Assembly (NCBI GenBank): GCA_963761115.1
Contig: CAVXFS010000004.1
Coordinates: 744,001 to 808,000 of the forward strand
Length of the DNA stretch: 64,000 nt
DNA from: CAVXFS01 sp963761115
Lineage (GTDB): Bacteria; Pseudomonadota; Gammaproteobacteria; Burkholderiales; Gallionellaceae
Reading direction: 5' to 3'
Positions 32,645 to 42,552 of this stretch are shown here, piece after piece (the stretch's first letter is position 1; every line of letters begins with the position of its first letter). The notes below the pieces were generated by a model. That model was not told the DNA's origin and did no database searches. It worked only from the letters and a program-made list of their open reading frames with translations. Position numbers and translations under genes: made by a program.

Positions 32645-33295
32645 GTGAAGTATGAGTTGATCGTGTTCGACTGGGACGGAACGGTGATGGATTCGACGGC
32701 GGTGATCGCCGCATCGATACAGTCGGCTTGCCGTGATCTGGACTTGCCCATCCCCAGCGATGAGGCGGCGAAGCATGTGATCGGCATGGGATTGGTGCAG
32801 GCTTTGCGCCATGCGGTGCCGACCGCGCCGGAAACCAGCTATCAAGCGCTGACCGATCGTTATCGCCATCATTTCCTTTCGCAGGATGAGGCCATTCCGC
32901 TGTTCGCAGGTGCACGCGAGACGATTGCGGACCTGCATGGAAGCGGTTATCTGCTCGCAGTGGCAACCGGCAAGAGTCGTGCCGGGCTGGATCGCGCGAT
33001 GAAGACTTCCGGCATGACCGATTTCTTCCATGCCTCGCGCACTGCAGACCAGACGTTTTCCAAGCCGCATCCGGCGATGTTGCAGGAAATCATCGATGAA
33101 CTGGGCACGACCGCCGAGCGAGCCTTGATGATAGGCGACACGACGCATGATCTGCAGATGGCGATCAATGCCGGCGTGGACGCAGTCGGCATGACCCAGG
33201 GTGCGCATCCGGTCGAGCAGTTGCAGGCATTGCAACCGCGCGCGCTGCTGCATAATTTTGCCGAACTGCGTGCTTGGCTAACTGAAAATGGATAA
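32645..33295 (+). CDS. HAD-superfamily phosphatase (Gph/PGP-like)
   Basis: The 216-aa product from the GTG at 32645 carries the HAD motifs: DWDGT at residues 9-13 (nucleophile Asp9 and Asp11), a threonine/serine motif II in AVATGKSRAG, the lysine in FSKPHPAML and the acidic motif GDTTHDLQMA. The cap is helical (type C1), as in phosphoglycolate phosphatase and pyrophosphatase PpaX. This gene is often placed beside rluC and sppA in betaproteobacteria. The substrate is not determined by sequence. cysQ follows 18 nt later. Confidence 0.9.
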   Translation: MKYELIVFDWDGTVMDSTAVIAASIQSACRDLDLPIPSDEAAKHVIGMGLVQALRHAVPTAPETSYQALTDRYRHHFLSQDEAIPLFAGARETIADLHGSGYLLAVATGKSRAGLDRAMKTSGMTDFFHASRTADQTFSKPHPAMLQEIIDELGTTAERALMIGDTTHDLQMAINAGVDAVGMTQGAHPVEQLQALQPRALLHNFAELRAWLTENG

Positions 33296-33313
33296 GAAAG
33301 TGGAATATCAAAC

Positions 33314-34138
<825 letters not shown>

Positions 34139-34152
34139 GCAATAGCAGGATA

Positions 34153-34180
34153 TGTAGGTGCGAATGAATTCGCACCTACA
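34153..34180. repeat. 28-bp palindrome of the TGTAGGTGCGAA type
   Basis: Arms TGTAGGTGCGAA and TTCGCACCTACA are perfect complements around a TGAA loop. It lies between cysQ and sppA, 20 bases before the sppA start. It could act as a dispersed repeat hairpin or limit read-through. Elements with this sequence are widespread in proteobacterial intergenic regions (recalled, not searched). Confidence 0.8.
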
Positions 34181-34200
34181 AAATAATCGAGAGGACAACC

Positions 34201-35154
34201 ATGGCTGACAATCAGGACTGGGAACGCGGTGTGCTGGAGAAACTTGCCATGTCCGCCATTCAGGAACAGCGCCGCGCGCGCCACTGGACCATCTTTTTCA
34301 AAACCCTGGCGTTCGTTTTTCTGTTCCTGGTGTTCTTTGTGTATATGGGCTGGATCGGCGGCGGGTCGGAACCGCGCCTGGGCGTCGGCAAGCATACTTC
34401 GCTGGTGGACTTGCAGGGCGAGATCGCGGCCGATAGTTCAGCCAGTGCCGATAATGTGATCTCCGGCTTGCAGGATGCGTTCAAGGACAGCAAGACCAAG
34501 GGCGTGATCCTGCGCATCAACAGTCCGGGCGGCAGCCCGGTGCAGGCCGGATACATCAACGACGAGATCCGCCGCCTGCGCGCGAAGTATCCGGATATTC
34601 CGCTGTATGTGGTGGTGGAAGACATGTGCGCATCCGGCGGTTATTACGTGGCAGCGGCGGCTGACAAGATCTTTGTCAACAAAGCCAGCATCGTCGGTTC
34701 CATCGGTGTGCTGATGGACGGCTTTGGTTTTACCGGTACGATGGAAAAGCTGGGCGTAGAACGGCGCTTGCTGACCGCAGGCGAGAACAAGGGTTTCCTT
34801 GACCCGTTTTCGCCGATGAATGACAAACAAAAGGCACTAGCCCAGGGCATGCTGGAACAGATCCACCAGCAGTTCATCAGCGTGGTGAGGCAGGGGCGGG
34901 GCAAGCGGCTCAAGGAAACCCCCGACATGTTCAGCGGCTTGTTCTGGACCGGGCAGACCAGCATCGATATGGGGCTGGCCGACGCGATCGGCAGTGTCGA
35001 CTCGGTGGCGCGCGACGTGATCAAGGCCGAGGACATCGTGGACTACACCAATCGCGAAGGTTTGGCCGAACGCCTGGCACGCCGCTTCGGCGCCGGCATC
35101 GCGAGCGCCTTTCCCGGATTCGGCGAGCATGCGAATGGCGTGACGTTGCGCTGA
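34201..35154 (+). CDS. sppA: Signal peptide peptidase SppA (S49 family)
   Basis: SppA cleaves leftover signal peptides in the inner membrane. The 317-aa short form has a cytoplasmic N-terminus, one transmembrane helix at about residues 34-54 (FVFLFLVFFVYMGW) and a single S49 domain. The catalytic serine lies in MCASGGYYVAAAAD (near residue 144) and the lysine in LTAGENKGFLDP (near residue 197). The C-terminus contains the conserved FWTGQ site and DAIGSVDSV. The stop codon overlaps the selD start by one base. Confidence 0.95.
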   Translation: MADNQDWERGVLEKLAMSAIQEQRRARHWTIFFKTLAFVFLFLVFFVYMGWIGGGSEPRLGVGKHTSLVDLQGEIAADSSASADNVISGLQDAFKDSKTKGVILRINSPGGSPVQAGYINDEIRRLRAKYPDIPLYVVVEDMCASGGYYVAAAADKIFVNKASIVGSIGVLMDGFGFTGTMEKLGVERRLLTAGENKGFLDPFSPMNDKQKALAQGMLEQIHQQFISVVRQGRGKRLKETPDMFSGLFWTGQTSIDMGLADAIGSVDSVARDVIKAEDIVDYTNREGLAERLARRFGAGIASAFPGFGEHANGVTLR

Positions 35155-36191
35155 TGGCTATCCGTCTGACCGAGTTCTCCCATGGCGGCGGCTGCGGCTG
35201 CAAGATCGCCCCCGGCGTGTTGCGCGACATGCTGGGCGGGATGCCGCTGGCGCAGGCCTTTCCCGATCTGCTGGTCGGTATCGAGAGTGGCGACGATGCC
35301 GCGGTGTATCAGCTGAACGAGCAGCAGGCGATCGTCGCCACGCTCGATTTCTTCATGCCGATCGTGGACGATGCTTTTGACTTCGGGCGCATCGCTGCTG
35401 CCAACGCGCTGTCCGATGTGTATGCCATGGGCGGCAAGCCGATACTTGCGCTGGCGGTGGTCGGCATGCCGATCGACAAGTTGCCGCTGGATACCATCAA
35501 GGAAATTCTGGCCGGCGGCGCAGCAGTGTGCGCAGAAGCCGGGATCGCCGTGGCCGGCGGCCATTCGATCGATGCGCCGGAGCCGATATACGGGCTGGTT
35601 GCGCTCGGCGTGGTGCATCCGGCTCAGGTCAAGCGCAACAACCGCGCGCGCGACGGCGATGCGCTGATCCTCGCCAAGGGTCTGGGAGTGGGCATCCTGA
35701 GCGCGGCGCTGAAAAAACAGCAACTGGATGCGCAAGGGTATGCCGCGATGCTGCACAGCACCACGCAACTCAATACGCCGGGTAGCTGGCTGGCGCAAAT
35801 GGATGCGGTGCATGCGATGACCGATGTCACCGGCTTCGGTCTGCTCGGCCACCTGCTTGGTATCTGTCGCGGCTCGCAATTGACGGCGCAACTGGCATTC
35901 GAGCAGTTGCCGCTGCTGCACGGCGTGCAGCAACTGGCGCAGCAAGGCATCGTCACCGGCGCGTCGGGACGAAACTGGAACAGCTATGGCGCGGAAGTGG
36001 AGCTTGCACCGGGCCTGGCTGCGTGGCAACACAACCTGCTGACCGATCCGCAGACCAGCGGCGGTCTGCTCATCGCCTGCAGCCAGGATGCGGTGCCGGA
36101 TATCCTGCAACGCCTGCATAGCGAAGGGTTCGCGCATGCCGCGAACATCGGCCGCTTGTGCGCGGGTGCTGCGCGCATCCATGTTGGCTGA
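35154..36191 (+). CDS. selD: Selenide, water dikinase SelD
   Basis: SelD makes selenophosphate from selenide and ATP for selenocysteine and 2-selenouridine. The 345-aa product has the glycine-rich active loop HGGGCGCKIAP at residues 10-20, with cysteine (not selenocysteine) at the catalytic position, then GDDAAVY, ALSDVYAMGG and the C-terminal TDPQTSGGLL AIRS-type ATP-binding motifs. The ATG overlaps the sppA TGA by one base. No selA, selB, selC or mnmH is in the window, so it is unknown which selenium pathway it feeds. Confidence 0.95.
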   Translation: MAIRLTEFSHGGGCGCKIAPGVLRDMLGGMPLAQAFPDLLVGIESGDDAAVYQLNEQQAIVATLDFFMPIVDDAFDFGRIAAANALSDVYAMGGKPILALAVVGMPIDKLPLDTIKEILAGGAAVCAEAGIAVAGGHSIDAPEPIYGLVALGVVHPAQVKRNNRARDGDALILAKGLGVGILSAALKKQQLDAQGYAAMLHSTTQLNTPGSWLAQMDAVHAMTDVTGFGLLGHLLGICRGSQLTAQLAFEQLPLLHGVQQLAQQGIVTGASGRNWNSYGAEVELAPGLAAWQHNLLTDPQTSGGLLIACSQDAVPDILQRLHSEGFAHAANIGRLCAGAARIHVG

Positions 36192-36243
36192 ATTCAACGT
36201 GCCTGGCTGATCGTCCTGCCATGCCCGTCCGGATAACCCTGTC

Positions 36244-37743
36244 GTGACCCCGAAAGCCGCATTCCGGTTTGCGCTGCTGTCCACGCTGGCGATCAAGTTC
36301 GCCCTGGCATATGTCCTGCCCATGTCGGGTGACGAGGCGTACTTCCTGACCTGGGGGCAACATCCCGATTACGGCTTTTACGACCATCCGCCGATGGTAG
36401 GCTGGTTGCTGCAGTTCCTGCTGACCTTCGGCAGTTCGGAAGTCGTGTTGCGGCTTCCCGCCATCCTCTTGACCACGCTGATCGGCATCGGCATCTACCG
36501 GTTGCTCGAACCCTACGACGAAAACCGGGCGGCGCTGGTCGCCATGCTCTACCTGGTCTCGCCGCTGAACGTGCTGAATGTGCTGATCACCACGGACACG
36601 CCGCTGATCCTGTTCTCGTTCCTGTCTGTCGCCGCCTTGTTCAGGGCGCTGCAGAAAGACAGCCTGCCCTGGTATGCACTGTCCGGTGTCTTTCTCGGCC
36701 TGGCATTCCTGTCGAAATATTTTGCCGTGTTGCTGGGCCTGGCCTATCTGGCGTATTTCTTCCTGGCGCGGCGCGAGCGCAGGGCAGCGCTGGGTTTTGC
36801 GACCCTGTTCCTGGTTGCGTTGCCATTTGTGGCGGTCAACCTGTACTGGAATTACACCCATTGCTGGGACAACATCCTGTTCAACCTGTATTCGCGCAAT
36901 GAGGGCGAACATTTTTCATTCGGCAGTATCGCCATCTTCGCCGGCATGATGGTCTACCTGATGACGCCGCCGGCCATCTATTACCTGTTCAAGCATCGCG
37001 CAGGGCTTATGCAACGGATAGCGCTCAGTCCATACGGCCTGTTCGTGTATGTGTTCGTATTGCCGATGGCGATGTTTACCCTGTTGTCGGCGCTCAAGGT
37101 GATCGGACTGCACTGGGTGCTGTCGTTCTATGCATTCTTCTTCGTATCGCTGGCATTGCTGCTGACCCGCGAAGAATTGGTCAAGACGATCAAGTTCACC
37201 GTCTGGCTGACAGGCGCGCACCTGGCAGCCATCGTGCTGATCGCGTTCCTGCCGATGGATACCTGGAAACATAACAAGCTCTACGATGGCATCGTGTTCA
37301 TGTTCAAGACCGACGAGATCGTCGACAGGGTGCACCCATACGGGAGCCAGTTCCTGCTGGCTGCCGACGGCTATTCACCGGCGGCGATCATTTCCTATCA
37401 TTACGGCAGGAATTTCTTCGTCTTCGGCGGGGGCTCGCATTATGCGCGGCAGGACGACATCATCACCGATTTCCGGCAGTTCGCCGGGCGCGATATCCTG
37501 ATCCTGAAAAAATCCCCCCCGGACATGGCGGAATACGCGCCGTATTTCCTGCATGTGGAAGTCGAATCCTTCGAACTGCACGGCGTGCCGTTTTATTTCG
37601 TGCTGGGCTACGGTTTCAATTACGATGCTTATCGTACCCAGGTGCTGAAACCGATCAAGGACAAGTACTACGCCATACCCTCATGGCTGCCGCATGCTTC
37701 CTGCTATTTCTGCGAAAAGTATTTTCCGGATGAGGGAAAATAA
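36244..37743 (+). CDS. GT39/ArnT-like membrane glycosyltransferase
   Basis: The 499-aa product from the GTG at 36244 has about eleven hydrophobic helices. After the first helix, SGDEAYFLTWGQHPDYGFYDHPP carries the acidic residues and the family's H-P-P motif, as in ArnT and dolichyl-phosphate-mannose mannosyltransferases that transfer a sugar from a polyprenyl-phosphate donor on the periplasmic side. A soluble C-terminal portion follows (about residues 350-499). The acceptor cannot be told. First gene of a five-gene plus-strand group; only 5 nt separate it from the next gene. Confidence 0.85.
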   Translation: MTPKAAFRFALLSTLAIKFALAYVLPMSGDEAYFLTWGQHPDYGFYDHPPMVGWLLQFLLTFGSSEVVLRLPAILLTTLIGIGIYRLLEPYDENRAALVAMLYLVSPLNVLNVLITTDTPLILFSFLSVAALFRALQKDSLPWYALSGVFLGLAFLSKYFAVLLGLAYLAYFFLARRERRAALGFATLFLVALPFVAVNLYWNYTHCWDNILFNLYSRNEGEHFSFGSIAIFAGMMVYLMTPPAIYYLFKHRAGLMQRIALSPYGLFVYVFVLPMAMFTLLSALKVIGLHWVLSFYAFFFVSLALLLTREELVKTIKFTVWLTGAHLAAIVLIAFLPMDTWKHNKLYDGIVFMFKTDEIVDRVHPYGSQFLLAADGYSPAAIISYHYGRNFFVFGGGSHYARQDDIITDFRQFAGRDILILKKSPPDMAEYAPYFLHVEVESFELHGVPFYFVLGYGFNYDAYRTQVLKPIKDKYYAIPSWLPHASCYFCEKYFPDEGK

Positions 37744-37748
37744 GGGAT

Positions 37749-39407
37749 ATGGAGAAAAGCGGAACCATGCAACGATACCTGACACAGTGGCTCAAGGACA
37801 ATGGTGGCCTGCTGGCCCTGCTGCTGGTTGTCTTCGCGATCTATGCGACAGGCTTCAACGGGCAATTGGTGGTTGACGATATATCCATCCTGAAGGACAA
37901 CCCCTTCCTTGATCATGGCAGCATCGCACGCTATTTCAGCACGGGTTTTTGGGATAACGTGATCAATCAGGGGGGCGAGGGCACGGCGATGTATCGCCCC
38001 CTGGTCCTGGTATATTTCTGGCTATTCCACAAGTTGTGGGGTGCCCAGCCTTTCGGATATCACGTTGTGCTGACCTTGTTGCATCTGGCAAATTCCTGTC
38101 TGGTTTACGCAGCTGCACGCAAGGTGTTTTCCGCTTCAACTACGGCGGCCCTGATTGGTGCCGCCGTGTTTGCATTGCACCCGACCCGGGTCGAGTCGGT
38201 GGCATGGATCTCCGGCATTCCGGATCCGCTGGCAACGTTCTTTTTGCTGGGCGCATTGTTGTTCCATCATGTTTATTCCGAAAGCCCGAAAACAGTCTGG
38301 TATCTGGCACTGGCGGCATCTAGTTTTCAATTGGCCCTGTGGAGCAAAGAGGTTGCCGTCGTGTTCCCGTTGGTCGCGGCGTCTCTCGATTGGATACTCA
38401 GACGCAAGATCAACTGGACATCAACGATCCTCTATCTTGTGCTGCTGGCTGGATATTTTGTGATGCGCAGCTTTGCCCTGACCGAGACCGGCCAGCTGGC
38501 AAATATACATTTGACCAATATTTCCAGGGCGCTTGATCTTGCATCGGGTTATGGCAGGTTGCTGATCTTCCCTGCGCAGGTCCCGTTCTACCTGCAGCCG
38601 CCCCAGCATCCTGTTTCGTCGATTGCGGGATGGTGTGCGATTACCCTGATGGTTTCGGCGATTCTGATTTCCTGGCGCCTGCTCGATACCGGCGGCAGGA
38701 GGTTGCTTGCGTCATCTATCGTCTGGACACTCGGGTTTTCGTGGACGGCGATCATGATGGTGTTTTATCTGGAAGGATATTATTCGGCTCGTTTTCTCTA
38801 TGTCCCCGTGACCGGACTGGCATTCCTGATCGCCGTGCTCTACGACCGGTTGATCGCGCTGCGCACTGGCCTGAAAGTTCCGCTGCAGATTTTCTGTGCC
38901 GTCGTCGTTGCAGCTTTTGGCTTTGTCACCCTGAAGGAGATCCCTCAGTGGCACGATGAAATTACGGTGTACCAGCGGATGACGGCATCGGCGCCGGAAG
39001 GAACCGTCGGTTTCATGAATCTGGGCTATACCCTGATCGACACCGGCAACTATGCAAAGGCGGAAGAAAACTTCCAGATCGCATTGCGAAATGCAAGGAT
39101 TCCGAGAGTGAAGGCGGAAGCGCTGGTGGCGCTTGGTACCGTTGCCGGGATGATTAATAATGTGCCTCTCAGCGAGCGTTACCTGAATGAAGCGGTACAG
39201 ATCGATCCGAACAACTCACTGGCGTGGACGGGTCTGGGCAACGTAGCCTGGTTGCGGGGACAGCTGCAGGACGCCATTCCCCTGTATGAAAAGGCCCTTG
39301 CGTTACGTCCGCAGAATTTCGAGGCGGCGATGAACCTGGCGTCAGTTTATGAGCAGAGCGGGCAAGGCGAGAAGGCCGCATCGATCAGGAATGCCATTCG
39401 CAAGTAA
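37749..39407 (+). CDS. Membrane protein with C-terminal TPR repeats (TMTC-like)
   Basis: The 552-aa product has about ten hydrophobic helices, then TPR units from about residue 415 to the end (GTVGFMNLGYTLIDTGNYAKAEENFQ, AWTGLGNVAWLRGQLQDAIP). Loop one carries VVDDISILKDNP, and the segment ALHPTRVESVAWISG matches the hallmark of the DUF1736/TMTC-type O-mannosyltransferase-like proteins. This suggests a polyprenyl-sugar-dependent transferase acting on proteins or glycans, though some such proteins are uncharacterised. The gene is five bases after the GT39 gene, so cotranscription is likely. Confidence 0.82.
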   Translation: MEKSGTMQRYLTQWLKDNGGLLALLLVVFAIYATGFNGQLVVDDISILKDNPFLDHGSIARYFSTGFWDNVINQGGEGTAMYRPLVLVYFWLFHKLWGAQPFGYHVVLTLLHLANSCLVYAAARKVFSASTTAALIGAAVFALHPTRVESVAWISGIPDPLATFFLLGALLFHHVYSESPKTVWYLALAASSFQLALWSKEVAVVFPLVAASLDWILRRKINWTSTILYLVLLAGYFVMRSFALTETGQLANIHLTNISRALDLASGYGRLLIFPAQVPFYLQPPQHPVSSIAGWCAITLMVSAILISWRLLDTGGRRLLASSIVWTLGFSWTAIMMVFYLEGYYSARFLYVPVTGLAFLIAVLYDRLIALRTGLKVPLQIFCAVVVAAFGFVTLKEIPQWHDEITVYQRMTASAPEGTVGFMNLGYTLIDTGNYAKAEENFQIALRNARIPRVKAEALVALGTVAGMINNVPLSERYLNEAVQIDPNNSLAWTGLGNVAWLRGQLQDAIPLYEKALALRPQNFEAAMNLASVYEQSGQGEKAASIRNAIRK

Positions 39408-39451
39408 GTTTTTCCAGCCAATTACGCCATTGAATCAGGTGAGAGTTCGGG

Positions 39452-40987
39452 ATGCCGCTTTTGAGCAATAAATTTCTATTCACCGCAGTGATGCTGCTTG
39501 CGGCAGCGATGCTGCTTGGTACCGCATGGATGGGGGATGATGCCTTCATCACCTTGCGCGTGATCGATAATTTCGTCCATGGGCACGGCTTGCGCTACAA
39601 CGTACTGGAACGCGTGCAGGTGTTCACGCACCCGCTGTGGCTGATGTTGCTCACGCCATTCTATGCGCTGACCCGCGAGCCGATGGTTACCACCATGCTG
39701 GTCTCCGTTGCGGTGACGCTGGGCGCCTTTTGGCTGCTTGCAACAAGAGTCGCGAAAGTTCCGGCGTACGGTTGTCTGCTGGTATTGCTTGCGCTTGCCT
39801 CAACCGCCCTCTATCAGTTTTCCACTTCCGGACTGGAAACGCCGCTCACGTTCCTGTTGCTGGCCATGCTGGTATGGCAGCTGCGGCAATCGCAAAAGAT
39901 GTGGCTTGCCGCCACCGTCATCGGGCTGTTGCTGCTGAATCGGCTCGACCTGGCTGTGCTGGTCGGGCCGGTTGCCTGCTACCTGTTCCTGCGTGGCAGG
40001 GGACAGCGGGTATCGATCGTGGCCGCAGTCGCCTTGCCTGCTTGCGCCTGGATGGTGTTTTCGCTGATCTATTACGGCGCGCCGTTTCCGAACACGGCGT
40101 ATGCCAAGCTGGGCACTGGCTACAGCACAGGCGAGCTGATCATCCACGGCTTGAGATACACGCTGGATTTCGTCGTACATGACCCACTGCTATTGCTGGC
40201 GATAGGCAAGGCCTTGTTCGATGCGGCGCGTTCCCGGGATTGGATGCTGCGCTCACTGGGCTTGGGCATCGTGCTGTACCTGGTTTACATCGTCAGCATC
40301 GGGGGCGATTTCATGTCCGGCCGCTTCTATGCGGCGCCGGGCTTCCTCGCGTTATGCCTGCTCGCGCTGCAGACGCCGCCGCAGTGGCTGATGCAGCGGG
40401 TCAACCTCGTCGTGCCGGCCATGTTCGTGTTGCTGGGCGTGTTGCTGGTTTACCGGATGATGGATCATGAGGTGGCGACTTTGCCCGACAGCGGTATCCG
40501 CGACGAGCGCAATTTTTATTATGCCGATCTGGGTCTGGTGCCGGTGCTGCAAAGGTGGGCTGCAGCCGGCACGGAACCTGTTCCGGGATTGGGCCAGCGC
40601 GCTGAGGGCCTGAAACAGGTCGCCGAGCGCGCCAACGATTATTATGCCGTGGCGGTGCTGGGCGCGGGCCTGCTGGGATACTATGGTGGGCCGATGGTGC
40701 ATATCGTGGATATGCTGGCGTTGACCGATCCGTTCCTGGCGCGGCTGCCGGCCATCCCCGGCGCGCGCGTCGGGCACTATCGGCGGATGATTCCGGGGCG
40801 CTACACCGAAACCGTCACCAACGCCTATCCCACCACGAGTGTCGCTGAATTGCTGCCGTTGCTGAATGACGTCTCGATGGCTGCACGTGCGCCATTGTTC
40901 GCGGAAGGGCGCTGGGCGGCTATCTGGCGGCTGGCTTCCGGGCGATATGCCTGGGTCTATTCAAGTGACCTGTATCGGATGCGCTAA
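39452..40987 (+). CDS. GT-C membrane protein, AftB-like arabinofuranosyltransferase family
   Basis: The 511-aa product has about ten hydrophobic helices. The first loop has WMGDDAFITLRVIDNFVHGHGL followed by ERVQVFTHPLWLML, the motif pattern of AftB-type terminal arabinofuranosyltransferases, in which the paired Asp residues are catalytic. Those enzymes use decaprenylphosphoryl-arabinose. The C-terminal approximately 150 residues form a soluble domain (DMLALTDPFLARLP). The call rests on motif resemblance only. It gains weight from the following gene, which resembles DprE1, the enzyme that helps make that donor. Confidence 0.72.
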   Translation: MPLLSNKFLFTAVMLLAAAMLLGTAWMGDDAFITLRVIDNFVHGHGLRYNVLERVQVFTHPLWLMLLTPFYALTREPMVTTMLVSVAVTLGAFWLLATRVAKVPAYGCLLVLLALASTALYQFSTSGLETPLTFLLLAMLVWQLRQSQKMWLAATVIGLLLLNRLDLAVLVGPVACYLFLRGRGQRVSIVAAVALPACAWMVFSLIYYGAPFPNTAYAKLGTGYSTGELIIHGLRYTLDFVVHDPLLLLAIGKALFDAARSRDWMLRSLGLGIVLYLVYIVSIGGDFMSGRFYAAPGFLALCLLALQTPPQWLMQRVNLVVPAMFVLLGVLLVYRMMDHEVATLPDSGIRDERNFYYADLGLVPVLQRWAAAGTEPVPGLGQRAEGLKQVAERANDYYAVAVLGAGLLGYYGGPMVHIVDMLALTDPFLARLPAIPGARVGHYRRMIPGRYTETVTNAYPTTSVAELLPLLNDVSMAARAPLFAEGRWAAIWRLASGRYAWVYSSDLYRMR

Positions 40988-41014
40988 GCTGTCATATAGA
41001 ATGGGATTCTCCCA

Positions 41015-41050
41015 CTCCCTCCCCCTGCAAGGGGAAAGGAGCAAAAAACC
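41015..41050. repeat. C-tract/G-tract intergenic repeat, partial copy
   Basis: CTCCCTCCCCCTGCAAGGGG followed by AAAGGAGC and an A run. Related to the element at 3456-3590. Between the AftB-like and DprE1-like genes. Confidence 0.6.
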
Positions 41051-41097
41051 GTGGTAATTTAACTTAAGTTGAGGGACAGGATGCCATTCGAATCGCC

Positions 41098-42447
41098 ATG
41101 CCAAAACTGATCACACCCATCTCCGGCTGGGGACGCTATCCGGTACAAACCTGCGAGTTGCAGCGTCCGGAGCGCTACGCCGACTTGCGGTCGACTGCCA
41201 CCAGTTTGATCGCGCGCGGGCAGGGGCGCAGTTATGGCGATGCGGCGCTGAACGAGAACGCCGGCGTGCTGCTGACCGAACGTGTCGATCGTCTGCTCGA
41301 GTTCGATACGGAACAGGGCGTGCTGCGTGCCGAGGCCGGTGCGACGCTGGCGGAGATCCTTGCAGTCATCGTGCCTAAGGGCTGGTTCCTGCCGGTCACA
41401 CCGGGCACGAAATTCGTCTCGCTCGGCGGTTGTGTGGCGGCGGACGTGCACGGCAAGAACCATCATCACGACGGTTCGTTCGGCGCGCATGTGCTGGGCA
41501 TCGAACTGATCCTGGCCGATGGCAGCCGCGTGGGATGTTCTCCATCTGAAAATGCGGAACTGTTCTGGGCCACGGTGGGCGGCATGGGCCTGACCGGCAT
41601 CATCGGTGAAGTCGCGCTCAAGCTGATCCCGATCCAGAGTGCCTACGTGAAGGTGCAGCATCATGCGGCAGAGGATTATGCGGCCATGTTCCGCCTGATG
41701 CAGGATGCTGCCATCGACGACCGCTATACCGTCGCCTGGATAGACAGCATGGCCAAGGGTGCGCAGTTCGGGCGCGGCGTCGTGATGTGCGGGCACCATG
41801 CAGCACCGGATGAACTGGGCGCGGACTGCGCGCATCCATTCGAGGTCGCGTCGAAGCGTGCGCGTTCGATCCCGTTCGACTTTCCGCCGTGGGCGCTGAA
41901 CGGACTCAGCATCGCGGCGTTCAATGCGCAGTTCTTCAGCCGCGAGGGCGGCAAGCGCGAGCCGTTCCTGTGCGGCTACGATCCGTATTTCTATCCGCTG
42001 GACGGGATCGACCAGTGGAATCGCATGTATGGCAAGCGCGGTTTCGTGCAATACCAGTGTGTGATCCCGGATGCGACTGCGTTCGAGGGTATCCGGGAAT
42101 TACTGCAGGCGCTGGCCGACAGCGGCCGCCCATCTTTTCTCGCGGTGCTGAAACGGCTGGGTGAACAGGGCCGGGGGTTGTTGTCCTTTCCGATGGCGGG
42201 TTATACGCTGGCGCTGGATCTGCCGATCCGCGATGACGGCCTGTTCGCCTTGCTGGATAAACTCGACGGCATCGTTCTGCAACATGGCGGGCGCGTGTAT
42301 CTGGCCAAGGATGCGCGGCTTTCTGCCGCATCGTTCCGCGGCATGTATCCGCAATACGAAGAATGGCTCAGGATCAAAGACACTTTCGATGCGGAAAATA
42401 AATTCAGTTCGAGTATGTCGCGTCGCCTTGGGATTGGAAATCGATAG
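41098..42447 (+). CDS. FAD-linked oxidoreductase, DprE1-like (decaprenylphosphoryl-ribose 2-oxidase type)
   Basis: DprE1 oxidises decaprenylphosphoryl-beta-D-ribose at C2, the first half of epimerisation to arabinose. The 449-aa product has a PCMH-type FAD domain: GRSYGDAALNE near residue 44, TPGTKFVSLGGCVAADVHGKNHHHDG near residue 100 (the His-rich FAD-contact loop of the DprE1 family), then a substrate domain with VQYQCVIPD and a C-terminal ALO-like tail (FDAENKFSSSMSRRLGI). The reductase partner (DprE2) is not in this window. A related function, such as another sugar-lactone oxidase, is the main alternative. Confidence 0.82.
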   Translation: MPKLITPISGWGRYPVQTCELQRPERYADLRSTATSLIARGQGRSYGDAALNENAGVLLTERVDRLLEFDTEQGVLRAEAGATLAEILAVIVPKGWFLPVTPGTKFVSLGGCVAADVHGKNHHHDGSFGAHVLGIELILADGSRVGCSPSENAELFWATVGGMGLTGIIGEVALKLIPIQSAYVKVQHHAAEDYAAMFRLMQDAAIDDRYTVAWIDSMAKGAQFGRGVVMCGHHAAPDELGADCAHPFEVASKRARSIPFDFPPWALNGLSIAAFNAQFFSREGGKREPFLCGYDPYFYPLDGIDQWNRMYGKRGFVQYQCVIPDATAFEGIRELLQALADSGRPSFLAVLKRLGEQGRGLLSFPMAGYTLALDLPIRDDGLFALLDKLDGIVLQHGGRVYLAKDARLSAASFRGMYPQYEEWLRIKDTFDAENKFSSSMSRRLGIGNR

Positions 42448-42552
42448 TTTCTTCTTTGTCGGCCTGTTAAAAAGGTCACCCAGATAATCCATCGGACTTC
42501 CGCTGGAAATTTTATTTTTTGCGTTGCCCCGTTGCGACAAAGGATATGCCGC

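Noticed and set aside
35154..35210. Selenocysteine codon in SelD
   Set aside because: The catalytic position is TGC (Cys); no in-frame TGA occurs there.
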